Below are positions 22,181 through 33,542 of a DNA stretch of 64,000 nt, piece by piece (the first letter of the stretch is position 1; every line of letters begins with the position of its first letter). Under the pieces are notes generated by a model. That model saw only the letters and a program-made list of their open reading frames with translations. It was not told the DNA's origin and ran no database searches. The DNA is from Boswellia sacra (Eukaryota > Streptophyta > Magnoliopsida > Sapindales > Burseraceae), in NCBI GenBank assembly GCA_013180625.2, contig SNVD02001388.1, positions 82,618 through 146,617 of the forward strand, written 5' to 3'. Position numbers and translations under genes: made by a program.

Positions 22181-23836
22181 TGTTAGCCCTAAGGCTACAT
22201 GATAATTTTGATGATAACAATACACATTGATTAATTGTGATTTACTAACATGTTTATTTATGTGCAAGAGTAATATCATTGAAATAATTGTCAAATCAAG
22301 AAAAGGCTTATTAAAATGAAGTGTTGAAGCTAAGGAGAATACTACATGTTAAAGGCACCAAAGTTTAAGAACAAGGATTGACTCAAGGAATGTGACACAT
22401 GAGCAATGTTCAATCAATTGGTCATATATATCTCTACAAATATCCAAATTACATGATTCTTGAGCCTTTTGGAAAGCTTACTCAATTTATAACATTTCAT
22501 ATGTTTTAAAGAAATTCAAATTTCAAGTGCAAGGTTGTCCAAATTCATCATGCAAGTTGAAAGACAAATGGAAGCAGCTGACATGAGCACCGAATACTCC
22601 TTTGGACATATCTTGAGCTAGAAAAATCAAAATGACTTGATTCTTGTGGCATTAGAAAGATGACTTAATGGGGCACATTTCATATGTTTTGAAGAAATTC
22701 AAATTTCAAATGGAAGGCCGACATAATTGACATGCAATTCGGTGGACTGACACAGAGAAGAAAAATCAACTCACATGAGCACCGAATAGTGTTTTGGCCA
22801 TATCTTAAGATAGAGATATCCAAATTCTTTGAATCTTAATGTTTTGGAAAGCTTATTCAAATATGAAGATCTTTTATGTTTTGAAGAAATTCAAATTTCA
22901 AATGGAAGGCTGACAGAATTATCATTCAAATCAGTGGACAGACACATGGAAGAAAAATCAAGTCACATGAGCACCGAATGGTGTTTTGGTCATATCTTGA
23001 GCTACAGATATCCAAATGACTTGGTTCTTGATGCGTTGGAAAGCTTATTCAAATGGGCAGATCTTTTATGTTTTGTAGATTTTCAAATTTCAAACGAACA
23101 TTGACAAAAATGGCAGACAAGATTACGGTTTTTATGGTGGGCAGAAAATTTGGAGATGGTGTCTTCACTTGATTAAGTTCATCTCATTTGCCTATAAAAG
23201 GAGCCATTCTCCCATGCATTCAACAAGTGCAAGAGAAGCATTTTTATCAAGCAAAAAAGCCAAGAGAAATATCAAGTTTATAGAGCTTTTATATTCTTTA
23301 TCTACTCTTTGAAGAGAGTTGTACTTTTGTTGTAAAAACTTTTCTTTGTTCTTGTATTGTGTGAGAGTGAGATCTTCTTGTAAAGGATAAAAGATATCCT
23401 TGAGAGAACTCTTTCCTTGGTGAGGTTGTTCATCAAGAAGAACTCTTGGTGTGGTGTTATCAAGAGTTGAAGGAAAAAAGTCTTGGTGAAGTTGTTCATC
23501 AAGCAAGTTGTAAAGTATTCTACAACTTAGTGGAAAGCCTAGCTTGTGGAGGAGCTAGGAGCCCGTGGACGTAGGCAAGGTTTGCCGAACCACGTAAATT
23601 GAGATTGCACTCTCTCTCTATCCCTATACTCTTTACATTTACTTGCACTTGAGATTATTTATTATTGCTATTCTCTTGATTGCATCTTAGACAACTTCTA
23701 TTTTCATCTTCTTCACTTCTATTCTCAAAAGAAAAAGTGAAATAATTTTTATCTTTCAAGAAAAGTTTTATAAATTCGTTTTGATAAATAAAACCCAATT
23801 CACCCCCCCTCTTGGGTTGTCATACCTGGGTCAACA
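22181..23836 (+). repeat. 3' LTR of the copia element
   Basis: Copy of 15457-17101 with a TATA box at 23193-23200. Ends AACA directly before the GGTTG duplication. Confidence 0.95.
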
Positions 23837-24303
23837 GGTTGGGCACAAACCGTGTTATTCAAGAGGTTGCCGAATTGTTCCAGAAAACTGCACGCACTCC
23901 GTTTTAAATCGGCTTGATTAATCTATGCCAAAGAAAAGCTGCGCAACAAGTTGGATGCACTCAAGTTCAAGATTTAATTAAATGATGTTTAGAATGGCTT
24001 TCACAGAAGAATTATTGAAAAGAGCTGTGGGGCTCTCCTAAGTCAATATGAAGAACGGAAAGAAATTGGAATTGGGAAGTTTTGGATGCTATGAAACAAG
24101 TGATGGCTAATTGGAAAATCACACAACTCTCCACCTTCCTAATATGGCTTTGAATTTTGGGAAAACATTAAATGAGAGGGATCTTCATGTTTGACATTAA
24201 AGGAAAGAAGTCTAGATATATGTGGAAGATTTTAGATTTGTCCTTTCAAAAAGTCAAGTTCCAATAAAAACTGATATTTTGTATTGGAACTTGGGGGGCT
24301 AGT
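23837..24303 (+). other. Tat 3' end with polypurine tract
   Basis: Starts with the GGTTG duplication of the copia insertion and resumes Tat sequence. The purine-rich GGAACTTGGGGGGCTAG stretch at about 24286-24302 directly precedes the 3' LTR and is the probable polypurine tract. No gene seen. Confidence 0.75.
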
Positions 24304-25216
24304 TGTGAGATGAAAAATTAGGACGACCAATGAAATTAATTTTTCAAGCCACATCACCAAGGCATATAATTTTTCCTTGTACTTTAATTGAAATATTTAG
24401 ATGTTTTATCCTGCATGGCTGCATGACTTCTGAGATAGTGGATCCTTCAGTATTGGTCTAGTCGACAAGGACTTTGTTATTACTCCTATTATTGAGAATT
24501 TTTTATTGACTAGATAATCACATAACAAGCGCCTTGCTTGGTCGACGAAGGATATGACTTCCAATTTCATCTCCAAAGGTATTGCATGGCACAATTTACT
24601 AAATTAGAGTCGTCAATGTTAGAAAAAGTATTTAATAAGAACTGCTCCTTTTGAGTTCAATGATTATTTGCCTAAGTTCAATAAAATTTAATAAAATATT
24701 AGAGGTATTTGATTCCGTAGAAGCCTCTCTCTAGGTGTCTCCATAGCTCCAAGTGTTAGTGCCAACTCCCTTGCCTGCAGCATGGTGTCAACTAAGCTCC
24801 ATGCATCCCGTCACTTGTAAGCAAACTCTTCGATAAATATAGTCCTTGGCTGCAAATCAAGGTTCGGAACAATTTCTCTCTCTCTCAAAACACTCTCTCT
24901 CTATCTCATCTCCCTATGGTTGACCAAAAATTTTCACTCCATAGTTAATCTCTGACTTGAGCGTCGGAGGATTATCACTGGCAACACCACCAATGCCTCT
25001 GACTTTATTTTCTATTTGTGTGCAGATCGTATGAATCATTACGGCCTCGGTTAATCAAAATACAATGACCATATTGACGAACATGTGACCCAAAAATTTT
25101 CACTTTCCTATCCTTCTCTACACACTCCACCATTGCTTTCTAACTGAGTCAGGTTCTCCACAACAAATACAACTTTTATTGGTGAGCTGGAGGTCGACCG
25201 ATTTTCAGCATCGACA
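24304..25216 (+). repeat. 3' LTR of the Tat element
   Basis: Direct repeat of 41-951, starting TGTGAGATG and ending TCGACA. Followed by the CATAC duplication at 25217-25221. Confidence 0.9.
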
Positions 25217-25354
25217 CATACAATCCGTACAGTAATTTTTTTTTGGTCACTATTTTTATTCTACAAACTAGAAAATATGTAAAAATTATTAATAATATAA
25301 AATTTCTTGTCATTGTTCAGTCCATAACGAAATTTTATCTTTAATTTGCTGCAG
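25217..25354. other. Target duplication and intron of the ankyrin pseudogene
   Basis: CATAC (25217-25221) is the Tat duplication. The rest is AT-rich and ends in TTTGCTGCAG, a good 3' splice site. Confidence 0.6.
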
Positions 25355-26375
25355 TGCTCAATCTGTTTTGGAGCCTCTTAACATGGTCTGGTACGTAGTA
25401 TCTCCCCAATGAAAATTTTGTATTAGATATTTTGGTGCTTACATCGTATTTGACTATTTATAAATCTTCATTAACTGCAGCCTCCAGTGTATACGATAGA
25501 AGGTTGAAACATGCTGAAGCCCATAAGCTTGTTCAACTCATATTTATGAATATAGGACAGGCAACTGATCAACAATTACTTGAGAAAGTTGGATGGAATA
25601 TAGCAATTTCAGATGCTATAGAAAATGGGATAAGTTAGTTCATTGATGAAATCATCAATTTTATACCTGAAATGATATGGAGGGTTGATGGAAAGGGTAG
25701 AACAATCTTTGATAAGGCAATTATGCTACGCCAAGAAAAAATTGTTAGCAAGATTTATAGATTGGGTGGAAACATGCGGCTAGCAAATGATGAACATGAT
25801 ATATTTGGTAACAATCATTTACATTTAGCTGCAAAGTTATCGCCTACCTCTCATCTCGATCGCTTCCCCGGTGCAGCTCTACAGATGCAAAAAGAGTATG
25901 AGTGGTTTCAGGTGAACATACCATATACAACCTCCTTGCAAATAATTTATTAGAAACTTTAATCAATTTTAAAATGTATTTTGTAATATTAGTAAAATTT
26001 GGACGCATAATTTTTGTTACAGGAGGTGCAAAGTATCGTGCCATCAATAGTTAGGGAACAAACCAATGATAGGAATAAAAAACCAAGCCAGTTATTTAGT
26101 GATGAACGCCGCAAGCTACTGAAAGAGGGAGAAAAATGGATGAGGAACACAGCAACATCATCTATTGTTGTGGCTACTTTTGTCCGTCATGCTCATATCG
26201 GCTTTTACAGTTATTGCCGGTGGTTACAATCAAGAGAGAGGCCCTTTTTATGCGCGTGTCATGTTATTAATCTTTATTTTCTCAAATGCTTTATCGATAC
26301 TTTCTTCTTCTACTTCTATAGTAATCTTCGTAAGAGTCCTAACTTCACGCTATGCAGAAGAAGATTTCCACAAAT
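25355..26375 (+). pseudogene. Ankyrin/PGG-domain membrane protein pseudogene, part 1
   Basis: The family (ACD6/ITN1-like) has ankyrin repeats and a C-terminal membrane PGG domain and acts in defence and stress signalling. Exons: 25355 to about 25386 (AQSVLEPLNM), 25481-25911 (starting PPVYDRRLKHAEAHKLVQ, later FGNNHLHLAAKLSP, a degenerate ankyrin repeat) and 26023-26375 (EVQSIVPSIVREQ, then LFSDERRKLLKEGEKWMRNT, the segment before the PGG membrane helices). Defects are an in-frame TAG near 25636, a frameshift near 26180 shifting the first membrane helix to another frame, and interruption at 26375 by the Tekay array. The coding sequence resumes at 38031. Confidence 0.85.
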
Positions 26376-28845
26376 TGTAAAGCCCATTAGCAAAAGCCTA
26401 GCCCATCAATTATCTTAGCCCAGCCCTTAAGTCATTTTTTTTCAATTTTTCATGCAATTATATAAAGCAATAATTAGGAATTATTAGAAACAAAAAAAAA
26501 GAAAAATCCAGAAGAGAAGACAGAGGGGGGGAACGTGAGACAAGGGGGGAGAAAGCAAGAGAAAATTTTGATTTTTTTCTAAGGAATTTGAAGATTTTAA
26601 GGTAATTTCTTCATCTCTTCATTTAATTAGATTATATAATTTCAATCCTATCTCTAGATTAATATTAGGAGGAGGTTATTTGATATTTGGAGATGTAATA
26701 GAGAGAGAAACTAGAGAGAGAAATGAGATTTCCATGCTTATTTAAGCTTCAATTTCTTGTATTTTGAAGGAATTGAAGTTTTGATGATAATTATGGGAAA
26801 TTAGGGATTCTGTGAACAGTACAAATTTCGAAAATTATAGCAGTCTGTTGGATTTGAATTTAATTCTGAAATTTATATATGTTAAAATAGACATCTTAAG
26901 GAATTGTTTAAAGTTGGATTCACTGAAAAATGTGGAGTATGCAATTTATTATGAATTTTCGAAGTTTACTGTTCACCACTAGAAATTCAGTTTTTCTGCA
27001 GAAAATCAGTATTGGGCAAGTTAATTAAGGTATCTAGAGGTCTTCAAAAATTATGAAATTTGGGATATGAGTTTGTATGTATGTCTAGTTTAAATCTGGA
27101 AAGTTTAGTGATTTTATGAATTTAGTACAAATTATCATGTATTTTGGAATAGGGAGAGGTCAGATTTGGAAGGGAATTTACAGAATTTATGTATCTGGAA
27201 AAATGAAGGATTTGAGGGATCAAATGAACACAGAATGCTATGCAATTTGATATGATATTAGGTATGTATGTGTAGAAGACCTTTATAAAATATTAGACCA
27301 TTTGGATGAGTGAATTAATTATTAAAAATCGGAGAACCAGAATTGGTCAGTTTAAGAAGTGTGAAAATGGAAGTAATTAAGAGAATTAGTATGTTATTGG
27401 TGAGATTGTGGTTTTGTGCAATTAAAGAACTTTATTTGGCTTTTCCTTTAGGTGAGACTACGGTTCCTAATCCATACCGGGATCCGATCGCGGAAGACGT
27501 TGCCACACAAGTTAATCCACAAGATTGTGAGTGGGAAAAACATACATTTTTACCAATAATTGAATTATAATTTATAAATTTCTATTTTTATTATAATTGT
27601 TAGCGAAACTTTATTATATTAGTAAACAGATATTCCTTTATTCTTGTATGAAGTATATTTCATGGTTTATCAAATTTTATCTATGTTGTTATTAGAAAGA
27701 ATTGTTTAATGTTTTAGAGATTTAAAAGTACAGAATTGAATTTTTATGTTTTACTAAGCTAGTACCCAATTCATTCAGATAGTGAAAGTATAGAGGTCTT
27801 TGGGACCCATTCAGGCACACATAGAGGCTTTGGGCCGTGTGATCTGGATGTTTAGCCCTTTGGGGGCAGCTCTGCGCATGCGTAGGATCAGTATAGAGAT
27901 ATCTTGGCCTGAGCGATCCTAGCCCCGCCAGGTCATGATCAGTCAGATTAGTTTGGGTACTTGATTAGTGAAACTGTAATGATTTAGAAATTTTAAAATG
28001 CGAAATGAGTTTTACGGGAATTAGAACCTTAATACGGTTATCAAATTGAATTTTGAATACAAGTGGAAATGCCTTAGAATATTTTTATATCAAAAATTTG
28101 ATTTTTGTGAAAGGCATATGGATTATTTAAAGATTAGCTCGTTTTTGTATCTTTTAGAAGCAGTTTTCTAATCAATGCTAGTAAAGCAGAATTTTTAGTT
28201 AATTACTTGTTATGATGTATTATTTTATCTTATGCAAATTTTTATCTATTTTAATGACTCTATCCCACTCACTGAGTTTATACTCACCCTATTTTTTTTT
28301 AAAAAACCATTTTTCCCAGGAGATTGCAGTGTTCAGTCGGAACGCCAGTAGCTGCTTGAGGTTGGCCATTTGATGATGTTTTGAGAGCTTTCTTTTTTTA
28401 TATCTTATTGTATTATCGTAGATGGTTTTCTTGCATATGTAAATATTTGATATCGTATATGTATCAAAGATTTGTTTTAGTTTCTTTCAGACATTTTTGT
28501 TTATTCAATCATGTTTGAGTTTTTAAACTTATATTTAAAATTTTGGTTGTAAACTTTTTGAATCGAAATTAATCATATTTGAGGCCGGAGGCCATATTTT
28601 CTTCTAAAGACTGTTTTGGAGATACAATTATTTTAATAGATGGACTTAAGGTCCCGAAAAGGAAGTTAGTGGTTATATAAATATTTTGGAAGTGTTGAAT
28701 TTTGTGTACTTGGCAGGGGGATTAGTCTAAAATACAGGGGAAACTCTGCCAAATTTTTCATAAATTAGCATATTTTAAAAAGTCAATTTTCTTAGTACAG
28801 TTTTAGGCACGATTCGCCCGTGTTAGCTAGGGGCGGGTCGTGTCA
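26376..28845 (+). repeat. Tekay LTR copy 1
   Basis: 2470 bp, starting TGTAAAGCCC and ending GGGTCGTGTCA. Immediately downstream of the CAAAT duplication. Nearly identical to the other two copies. A G-rich run and AGAGAGAGAAAC tracts lie near 26525 and 26700. Confidence 0.95.
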
Positions 28846-28848
28846 ACT

Positions 28849-28860
28849 TGGTATCAGAGC
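28849..28860 (+). other. Primer binding site, Tekay internal region 1
   Basis: TGGTATCAGAGC, matching initiator tRNA-Met, three bases after the LTR. Confidence 0.9.
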
Positions 28861-28950
28861 ATGATTTTTAAGATTTTGTTAAGTTTTTCACGGTTGCATA
28901 AACATAGTTTTGTAATGATAAAAGAAGCGTTATATTTTGTAGGCATCATC

Positions 28951-29991
28951 ATGAGCCAACATACAGGCAGACCTCGCACTAGAGCCAGGGGCGGACTGAA
29001 CCAAACTGCAAATTCTCCACCACCACCACCTGAAGGTGAAGGGGAAAATGAACATAGTCGTGGAGAGGAAAGACAGTCAAATGCGAGAGGAAATGAGAAT
29101 AGGAATCACCGTGACCCTCCTATCATTATACACTCAGTAGATGCACTAGCCCAGCTCGTTGCTACTGTTACTCAAAATCAAGGGCGTGTTAGGGAAGAGA
29201 ATACTATTGAGCGGGTTAGGATGTTGGGTGGTCAAAGCTTTGATGGTAATGTTGATCCTCCTAGTGCAGAGGCTTGGTTAAGCAAGCTAGAGCGTATCTT
29301 TGGAGTTATGGGGTGTATTGATGAGCAGAAATTGCTTTTTGCTACATTTTTATTAGAGGGTGGAGCATATCACTGGTGGGAGTCAGTTCAGCGTCGTTAT
29401 CCATCACAGGAAGTTATTACTTGGGCTTTGTTCAAAAAGGAGTTCTTTGATCACTACTTTCCTGCTGTGTACAAAGATATCAAGCGTAGTGAGTTCTTGA
29501 GACTGGTTCAAGGGTCCAGATCAGTGGAGGAGTATGAGAAGAAAATTTTAGAGCTCTCTAGATTTGCTCCTTCTATTGTGGCTGATGAGGAGGAAAGGTG
29601 TAAAAAGTTTGAAGAAGGATTACGTAGAGAAATCAGAGTTGTACTTGCTGCCAACAATTATGATGACTTTGGTAAGTTAGTCCAAGCTGCTATGAAAGTT
29701 GAGAGAAATTTGGGAGAGGCTAACCGAGCTGATTCAAGCTATAAACGTCAGCAGAGTTGGCCAGTTGATAGTACTAGCCACCGACCAAGCAAGAGAGGGG
29801 GCAGTTATTCAGCTTATTCTGATAGTTATAAGAGTACTCAGAGACAGGGTCCACCAGAGGGGCAAAAACAAAGTTCTAGACAGGGAGCTATGCAACAATC
29901 TGTGGGAAGTAATTCTAGAGATCAGCGGATTAGTAGAAAGGGGAGCAGACAACATGATGACAGATCCAGAATGACTCAAGTGTGCTACTAG
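28951..29991 (+). CDS. gag: Tekay gag, copy 1, lacking its zinc knuckle
   Basis: An intact open frame of 346 residues from the ATG at 28951 (MSQHTGRPRT); the frame is open further upstream, but this start follows the leader and begins as such gags do. After a Pro- and Glu-rich N-terminus, the retrotransposon gag domain runs from about residue 90, with PPSAEAWLSKLERIFGVMGC, YHWWESVQRRYPSQ and FFDHYFPAVYKDIKRSEFL. A basic, Ser/Gln-rich tail follows. It stops at TQVCY and TAG exactly where the CCHC zinc knuckle should start, because a deletion joins this point to the RNase H-integrase linker. RNA packaging may be impaired. Confidence 0.85.
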   Translation: MSQHTGRPRTRARGGLNQTANSPPPPPEGEGENEHSRGEERQSNARGNENRNHRDPPIIIHSVDALAQLVATVTQNQGRVREENTIERVRMLGGQSFDGNVDPPSAEAWLSKLERIFGVMGCIDEQKLLFATFLLEGGAYHWWESVQRRYPSQEVITWALFKKEFFDHYFPAVYKDIKRSEFLRLVQGSRSVEEYEKKILELSRFAPSIVADEEERCKKFEEGLRREIRVVLAANNYDDFGKLVQAAMKVERNLGEANRADSSYKRQQSWPVDSTSHRPSKRGGSYSAYSDSYKSTQRQGPPEGQKQSSRQGAMQQSVGSNSRDQRISRKGSRQHDDRSRMTQVCY

Positions 29992-30136
29992 CCAATTTTC
30001 ATGTTAGACCTACTTTAATTAATAAAGTTAGAGATGCACAAATACAAGATCCTCAGTTAATGAAACTGATAGAAGAGGTGAAGAAAGGCTTACGATCAGA
30101 TTTTGGCCTAGCTTACAAAAAGCTTTAGGCACAAAA
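29992..30136 (+). pseudogene. Remnant of RNase H-integrase linker, copy 1
   Basis: Reads ANFHVRPTLINKVRDAQIQD and PQLMKLIEEVKKG before frame loss near 30100, where a second deletion joins into the integrase core (FWPSLQKALGTK in another frame). Confidence 0.7.
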
Positions 30137-30934
30137 TTGAATTTCAGCACAGCTTTTCACCCACAAACAGATGGTCAATCTGAGCGTACCATTCAAACTC
30201 TTGAAGATATGCTTAGAGCTTGTGTATTGGAGTTTAAAGGAAATTGGGATGTTTATTTGCCTCTTATGGAATTTGCTTATAATAATAGTTACCAATCCAG
30301 TATTGAAATGGCACCTTATGAGGCTCTATATGGAAGAAAATGTAGAACACCAATATGTTGGGATGAAGTGGGTGAGAGAAGACTATTAGGACCAGAACTG
30401 GTACAGGATACGAATGAAAAGATAGTTATTATTAGAAACAAGATGAAGGCAGCACAAGATCGACAGAAGAGTTATGCTGATAAGCGTAGAAGAGATCTGG
30501 AGTTTCAGGTGGGAGATAAAGTATTTTTGAAGATATCTCCTTGGAAAGGTGTGCTTCGTTTTGGTAAACGTGGGAAACTAAGTCCACGTTATATTGGGCC
30601 TTACGAGATCATAGAGCGTGTGGGCACAGTTGCTTACCGTTTAGCTTTGCCTCCAGAATTGTCGAAAATACATAATGTGTTTCATGTCTCTATGCTCCGC
30701 AAGTACGTGTATGATCCAAGCCATATCCTTCAACAGCAGCCAATTCAATTAAAAGAAGACTTGACTTTTGAAGAAGAACCATTAGAGATCATAGAATGGA
30801 AACAGCAAGTACTTCGTGCCAAGACTATTCCCTTGGTTAAGATATGGTGGCGAAATCACTCGAAAGAAGAAGCTACGTGGGAGCGAGAAGACGTTATGCG
30901 AGCTCAGTATCCACATCTCTTTCTCTCAGGTTAG
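30137..30934 (+). CDS. INT: Tekay integrase C-terminal half with chromodomain-like tail, copy 1
   Basis: 265 residues. The core shows AFHPQTDGQSERTIQTL near residue 6, containing the last catalytic Glu, and WDVYLPLMEFAYNNSYQSS, MAPYEALYGRKCRTP. The GPY/F-type module is KLSPRYIGPYEIIERVG with the following AYRLALPPELSKIHNVFHVS. The tail (about residues 215-262) with VKIWWRNHSKEEATWERED is a chromodomain-like targeting module. The first two catalytic Asp residues and the zinc region are absent, so no integrase activity is expected. Confidence 0.85.
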   Translation: MNFSTAFHPQTDGQSERTIQTLEDMLRACVLEFKGNWDVYLPLMEFAYNNSYQSSIEMAPYEALYGRKCRTPICWDEVGERRLLGPELVQDTNEKIVIIRNKMKAAQDRQKSYADKRRRDLEFQVGDKVFLKISPWKGVLRFGKRGKLSPRYIGPYEIIERVGTVAYRLALPPELSKIHNVFHVSMLRKYVYDPSHILQQQPIQLKEDLTFEEEPLEIIEWKQQVLRAKTIPLVKIWWRNHSKEEATWEREDVMRAQYPHLFLSG

Positions 30935-30974
30935 TAATTTCGAGGACGAAATTTTTTTTTTAGGGGGGTAGTAT
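30935..30974 (+). other. Tekay 3' leader and polypurine tract, copy 1
   Basis: TTTCGAGGACGAAATTT followed by TTTTTAGGGGGGTAGTA before the LTR. The G-run at about 30962-30968 is the likely plus-strand primer. Confidence 0.75.
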
Positions 30975-33437
30975 TGTAAAGCCCATTAGCAAAAGCCTAG
31001 CCCATCAATTATCTTAGCCCAGCCCTTAAGTCATTTTTTTTCAATTTTTCATGCAATTATATAAAGCAATAATTAGGAATTATTAGAAACAAAAAAAGAA
31101 AAATCCAGAAGAGAAGACAGAGGGGGGGGAATTGAGACAAGGGGGGAGAAAGCAAGAGAAGATTTTGATTTTTTCTAAGGAATTTGAAGATTTTAAGGTA
31201 ATTTCTTAATCTCTTCATTTAATTAGATTATATAATTTCAATCCTATCTCTAGATCAATATTAGGAGGAGGTTATTTGATATTTGGAGATGTAATAGAGA
31301 GAGAAACTAGAGAGAGAAATGAGATTTTCATGCTTATTTCAGCTTCAATTTCTTGTATTTTGAAGGAATTGAAGTTTTGATGATAATTATGGGAAATTAG
31401 GGATTCTGTGAACAGTACAAATTTCGAAAATTTTAGCAGTCTGTTGGATTTGAATTTAATTCTGAAATTTATATATGTTAAAATAGACATCTTAAGGAAT
31501 TGTTTAAAGTTGGATTCACTGAAAAATGTGGAGTATGCAATTTATTATGAATTTTCGAAGTTTACTGTTCACCAATAGAAATTCAGTTTTTCTGCAGAAA
31601 ATCAGTATTGGGCAAGTTAATTAAGGTATCTAGAGGTCTTCAAAAATTATGAAATTTGGGATATGAGTTTTTATGTATGTCTAGTTTAAATCTGGAAAGT
31701 TTAGTGATTTTATGAATTTAGTACAAATTATCATGTATTTTGGAATAGGGAGAGGTCAGATTTGGAAGGGAATTTACAGAATTTATGTATCTGGAAAAAT
31801 GAAGGATTTGAGGGATCAAATGAACACAGAATGCTATGCAATTTGATATGATATTAGGTATGTATGTGTAGAAGACCTTTATAAAATATTAGACCCTTTG
31901 GATGAGTGAATTAATTATTAAAAATCGGAGAACCAGAATTGGTCAGTTTAAGAAGTGTGAAAATAGAAGTAATTAAGAGAATTAGTATGTTATTGGTGAG
32001 ATTGTGGTTTTGTGCATTAAAGAACTTTATTTGGCTTTTCCTTTAGGTGAGACTACGGTTCCTAATCCATACCGGGATCCGATCGCGGAAGACGTTGCCA
32101 CACAAGTTAATCCACAAGATTGTGAGTGGGAAAAACATACATTTTTACCAATAATTGAATTATAATTATAAATTTCTATTTTTATTATAATTGTTAGCGA
32201 AACTTTATTATATTAGTAAACAGATATTCCTTTATTCTTGTATGAAGTATATTTCATGTTTATCAAATTTTATCTATGTTGTTATTAGAAAGATTGTTTA
32301 ATGTTTTAGAGATTTAAAAGTACAGAATCGAATTTTTATGTTTTACTAAGCTAGTACCCAATTCATTCAGATAGTGAAATTATAGAGGTCTTTGGGACCC
32401 ATTCAGGCACACATAGAGGCTTTGGGCCGTGTGATCTGGATGTTTAGCCCTTTGGGGGCAGCTCTGCGCATGCGTAGGATCAGTATAGAGATATCTTGGC
32501 CTGAGCGATCCTAGCCCCGCCAGGTCATGATCAGTCAGATTAGTTTGGGTACTTGATTAGTGAAACTGTAATGATTTAGAAATTTTAAAATGCGAAATGA
32601 GTTTTACGGGAATTAGAACCTTAATACGGTTATCAAATTGAATTTTGAATACAAGTGGAAATGCCTTAGAATATTTTTATATCAAAAATTTGATTTTTGT
32701 GAAAGGCATATGGATTATTTAAAGATTAGCTCGTTTTTGTATCTTTTAGAAGCAGTTTTCTAATCAATGCTAGTAAAGCAGAATTTTTAGTTAAGTACTT
32801 GTTATGATGTATTATTTTATCTTATGCAAATTTTTATCTATTTTAATGACTCTATCCCACTCACTGAGTTTATACTCACCCTATTTTTTTTTAAAAACCA
32901 TTTTTCCCAGGAGATTGCAGTGTTCAGTCGGAACGCCAGTAGCTGCTTGAGGTTGGCCATTTGATGAGGTTTTGAGAGCTTTCTTTTTTTATATCTTATT
33001 GTATTATCGTAGATGGTTTTCTTGCATATGTAAATATTTGATATCTTATATGTATCAAAGATTTGTTTTAGTTTCTTTCAGACATTTTTGTTTATTCAAT
33101 CATGTTTGAGTTTTTAAACTTATATTTAAAATTTTGGTTGTAAACTTTTTGAATCGAAATTAATCATATTTGAGGCCGGAGGCCATATTTTCTTCTAAAG
33201 ACTGTTTTGGAGATACAATTATTTTAATAGATGGACTTAAGGTTCCGAAAAGGAAGTTAGTGGTTATATAAATATTTTGGAAGTGTTGAATTTTGTGTAT
33301 TTGGCAGGGGGATTAGTCTAAAATACAGGGGGAACTCTGCCAAATTTTTCATAAATTAGCATATTTTAAAAAGTCAGATTTTCTTAGTACAGTTTTAGGC
33401 ACGATTCGCCCGTGTTAGCTAGGGGCGGGTCGTGTCA
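30975..33437 (+). repeat. Tekay LTR copy 2 (shared middle LTR)
   Basis: 2463 bp, serves as 3' LTR of the first unit and 5' LTR of the second, with no target duplication on either side. Small differences from copy 1 include single-base changes and short homopolymer indels. Confidence 0.95.
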
Positions 33438-33440
33438 ACT

Positions 33441-33452
33441 TGGTATCAGAGC
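33441..33452 (+). other. Primer binding site, Tekay internal region 2
   Basis: TGGTATCAGAGC, as in internal region 1. Confidence 0.9.
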
Positions 33453-33542
33453 ATGATTTTTAAGATTTTGTTAAGTTTTTCACGGTTGCATAAACATAGT
33501 TTTGTAATGATAAAAGAAGCGTTATATTTTGTAGGCATCATC

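Larger units (their letters stand above)
15457..23836 (+). mobile_element. Ty1/copia LTR retrotransposon nested in the Tat element
   Basis: LTRs of 1645 and 1656 bp start TGTTAGCCC and end GGGTCAACA. GGTTG flanks both sides (15452-15456 and 23837-23841). The domain order gag, protease, integrase, reverse transcriptase, RNase H is the copia order. Large LTRs and several GGGGGAGA tracts after pol suggest the SIRE/Maximus group, though this was not tested. One nonsense codon in gag and frameshifts in gag, protease and RT make it defective, but the remaining pol is largely open. Confidence 0.95.
41..25216 (+). mobile_element. Composite Tat-lineage Ty3/gypsy LTR retrotransposon with nested insertions
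   Basis: Two LTRs of about 0.91 kb (41-951 and 24304-25216) in direct orientation bound this element, with a 5-bp duplication CATAC on both sides. Between them, on the plus strand, lie gag, protease, reverse transcriptase, a second RNase H and integrase, then a minisatellite and a long antisense ORF region. The order gag-pro-RT-RNase H-integrase defines Ty3/gypsy. The extra RNase H after the RT-linked one and the antisense ORF point to the Tat lineage. A CACTA element (11351-15102) and a copia element (15457-23836) are inserted in it. Without them the element would be about 13 kb. Many stops and frameshifts make it non-functional. Confidence 0.9.

Noticed and set aside
27343..27570. 75-residue frame in Tekay LTR 1, repeated at 36528-36755
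   Set aside because: Interrupted in the middle LTR by a one-base change in length, so it is unlikely to be a protein.
28840..28950. Upstream extension of the Tekay gag frame
   Set aside because: It begins at the LTR border and covers the primer site; the ATG at 28951 is the natural gag start.
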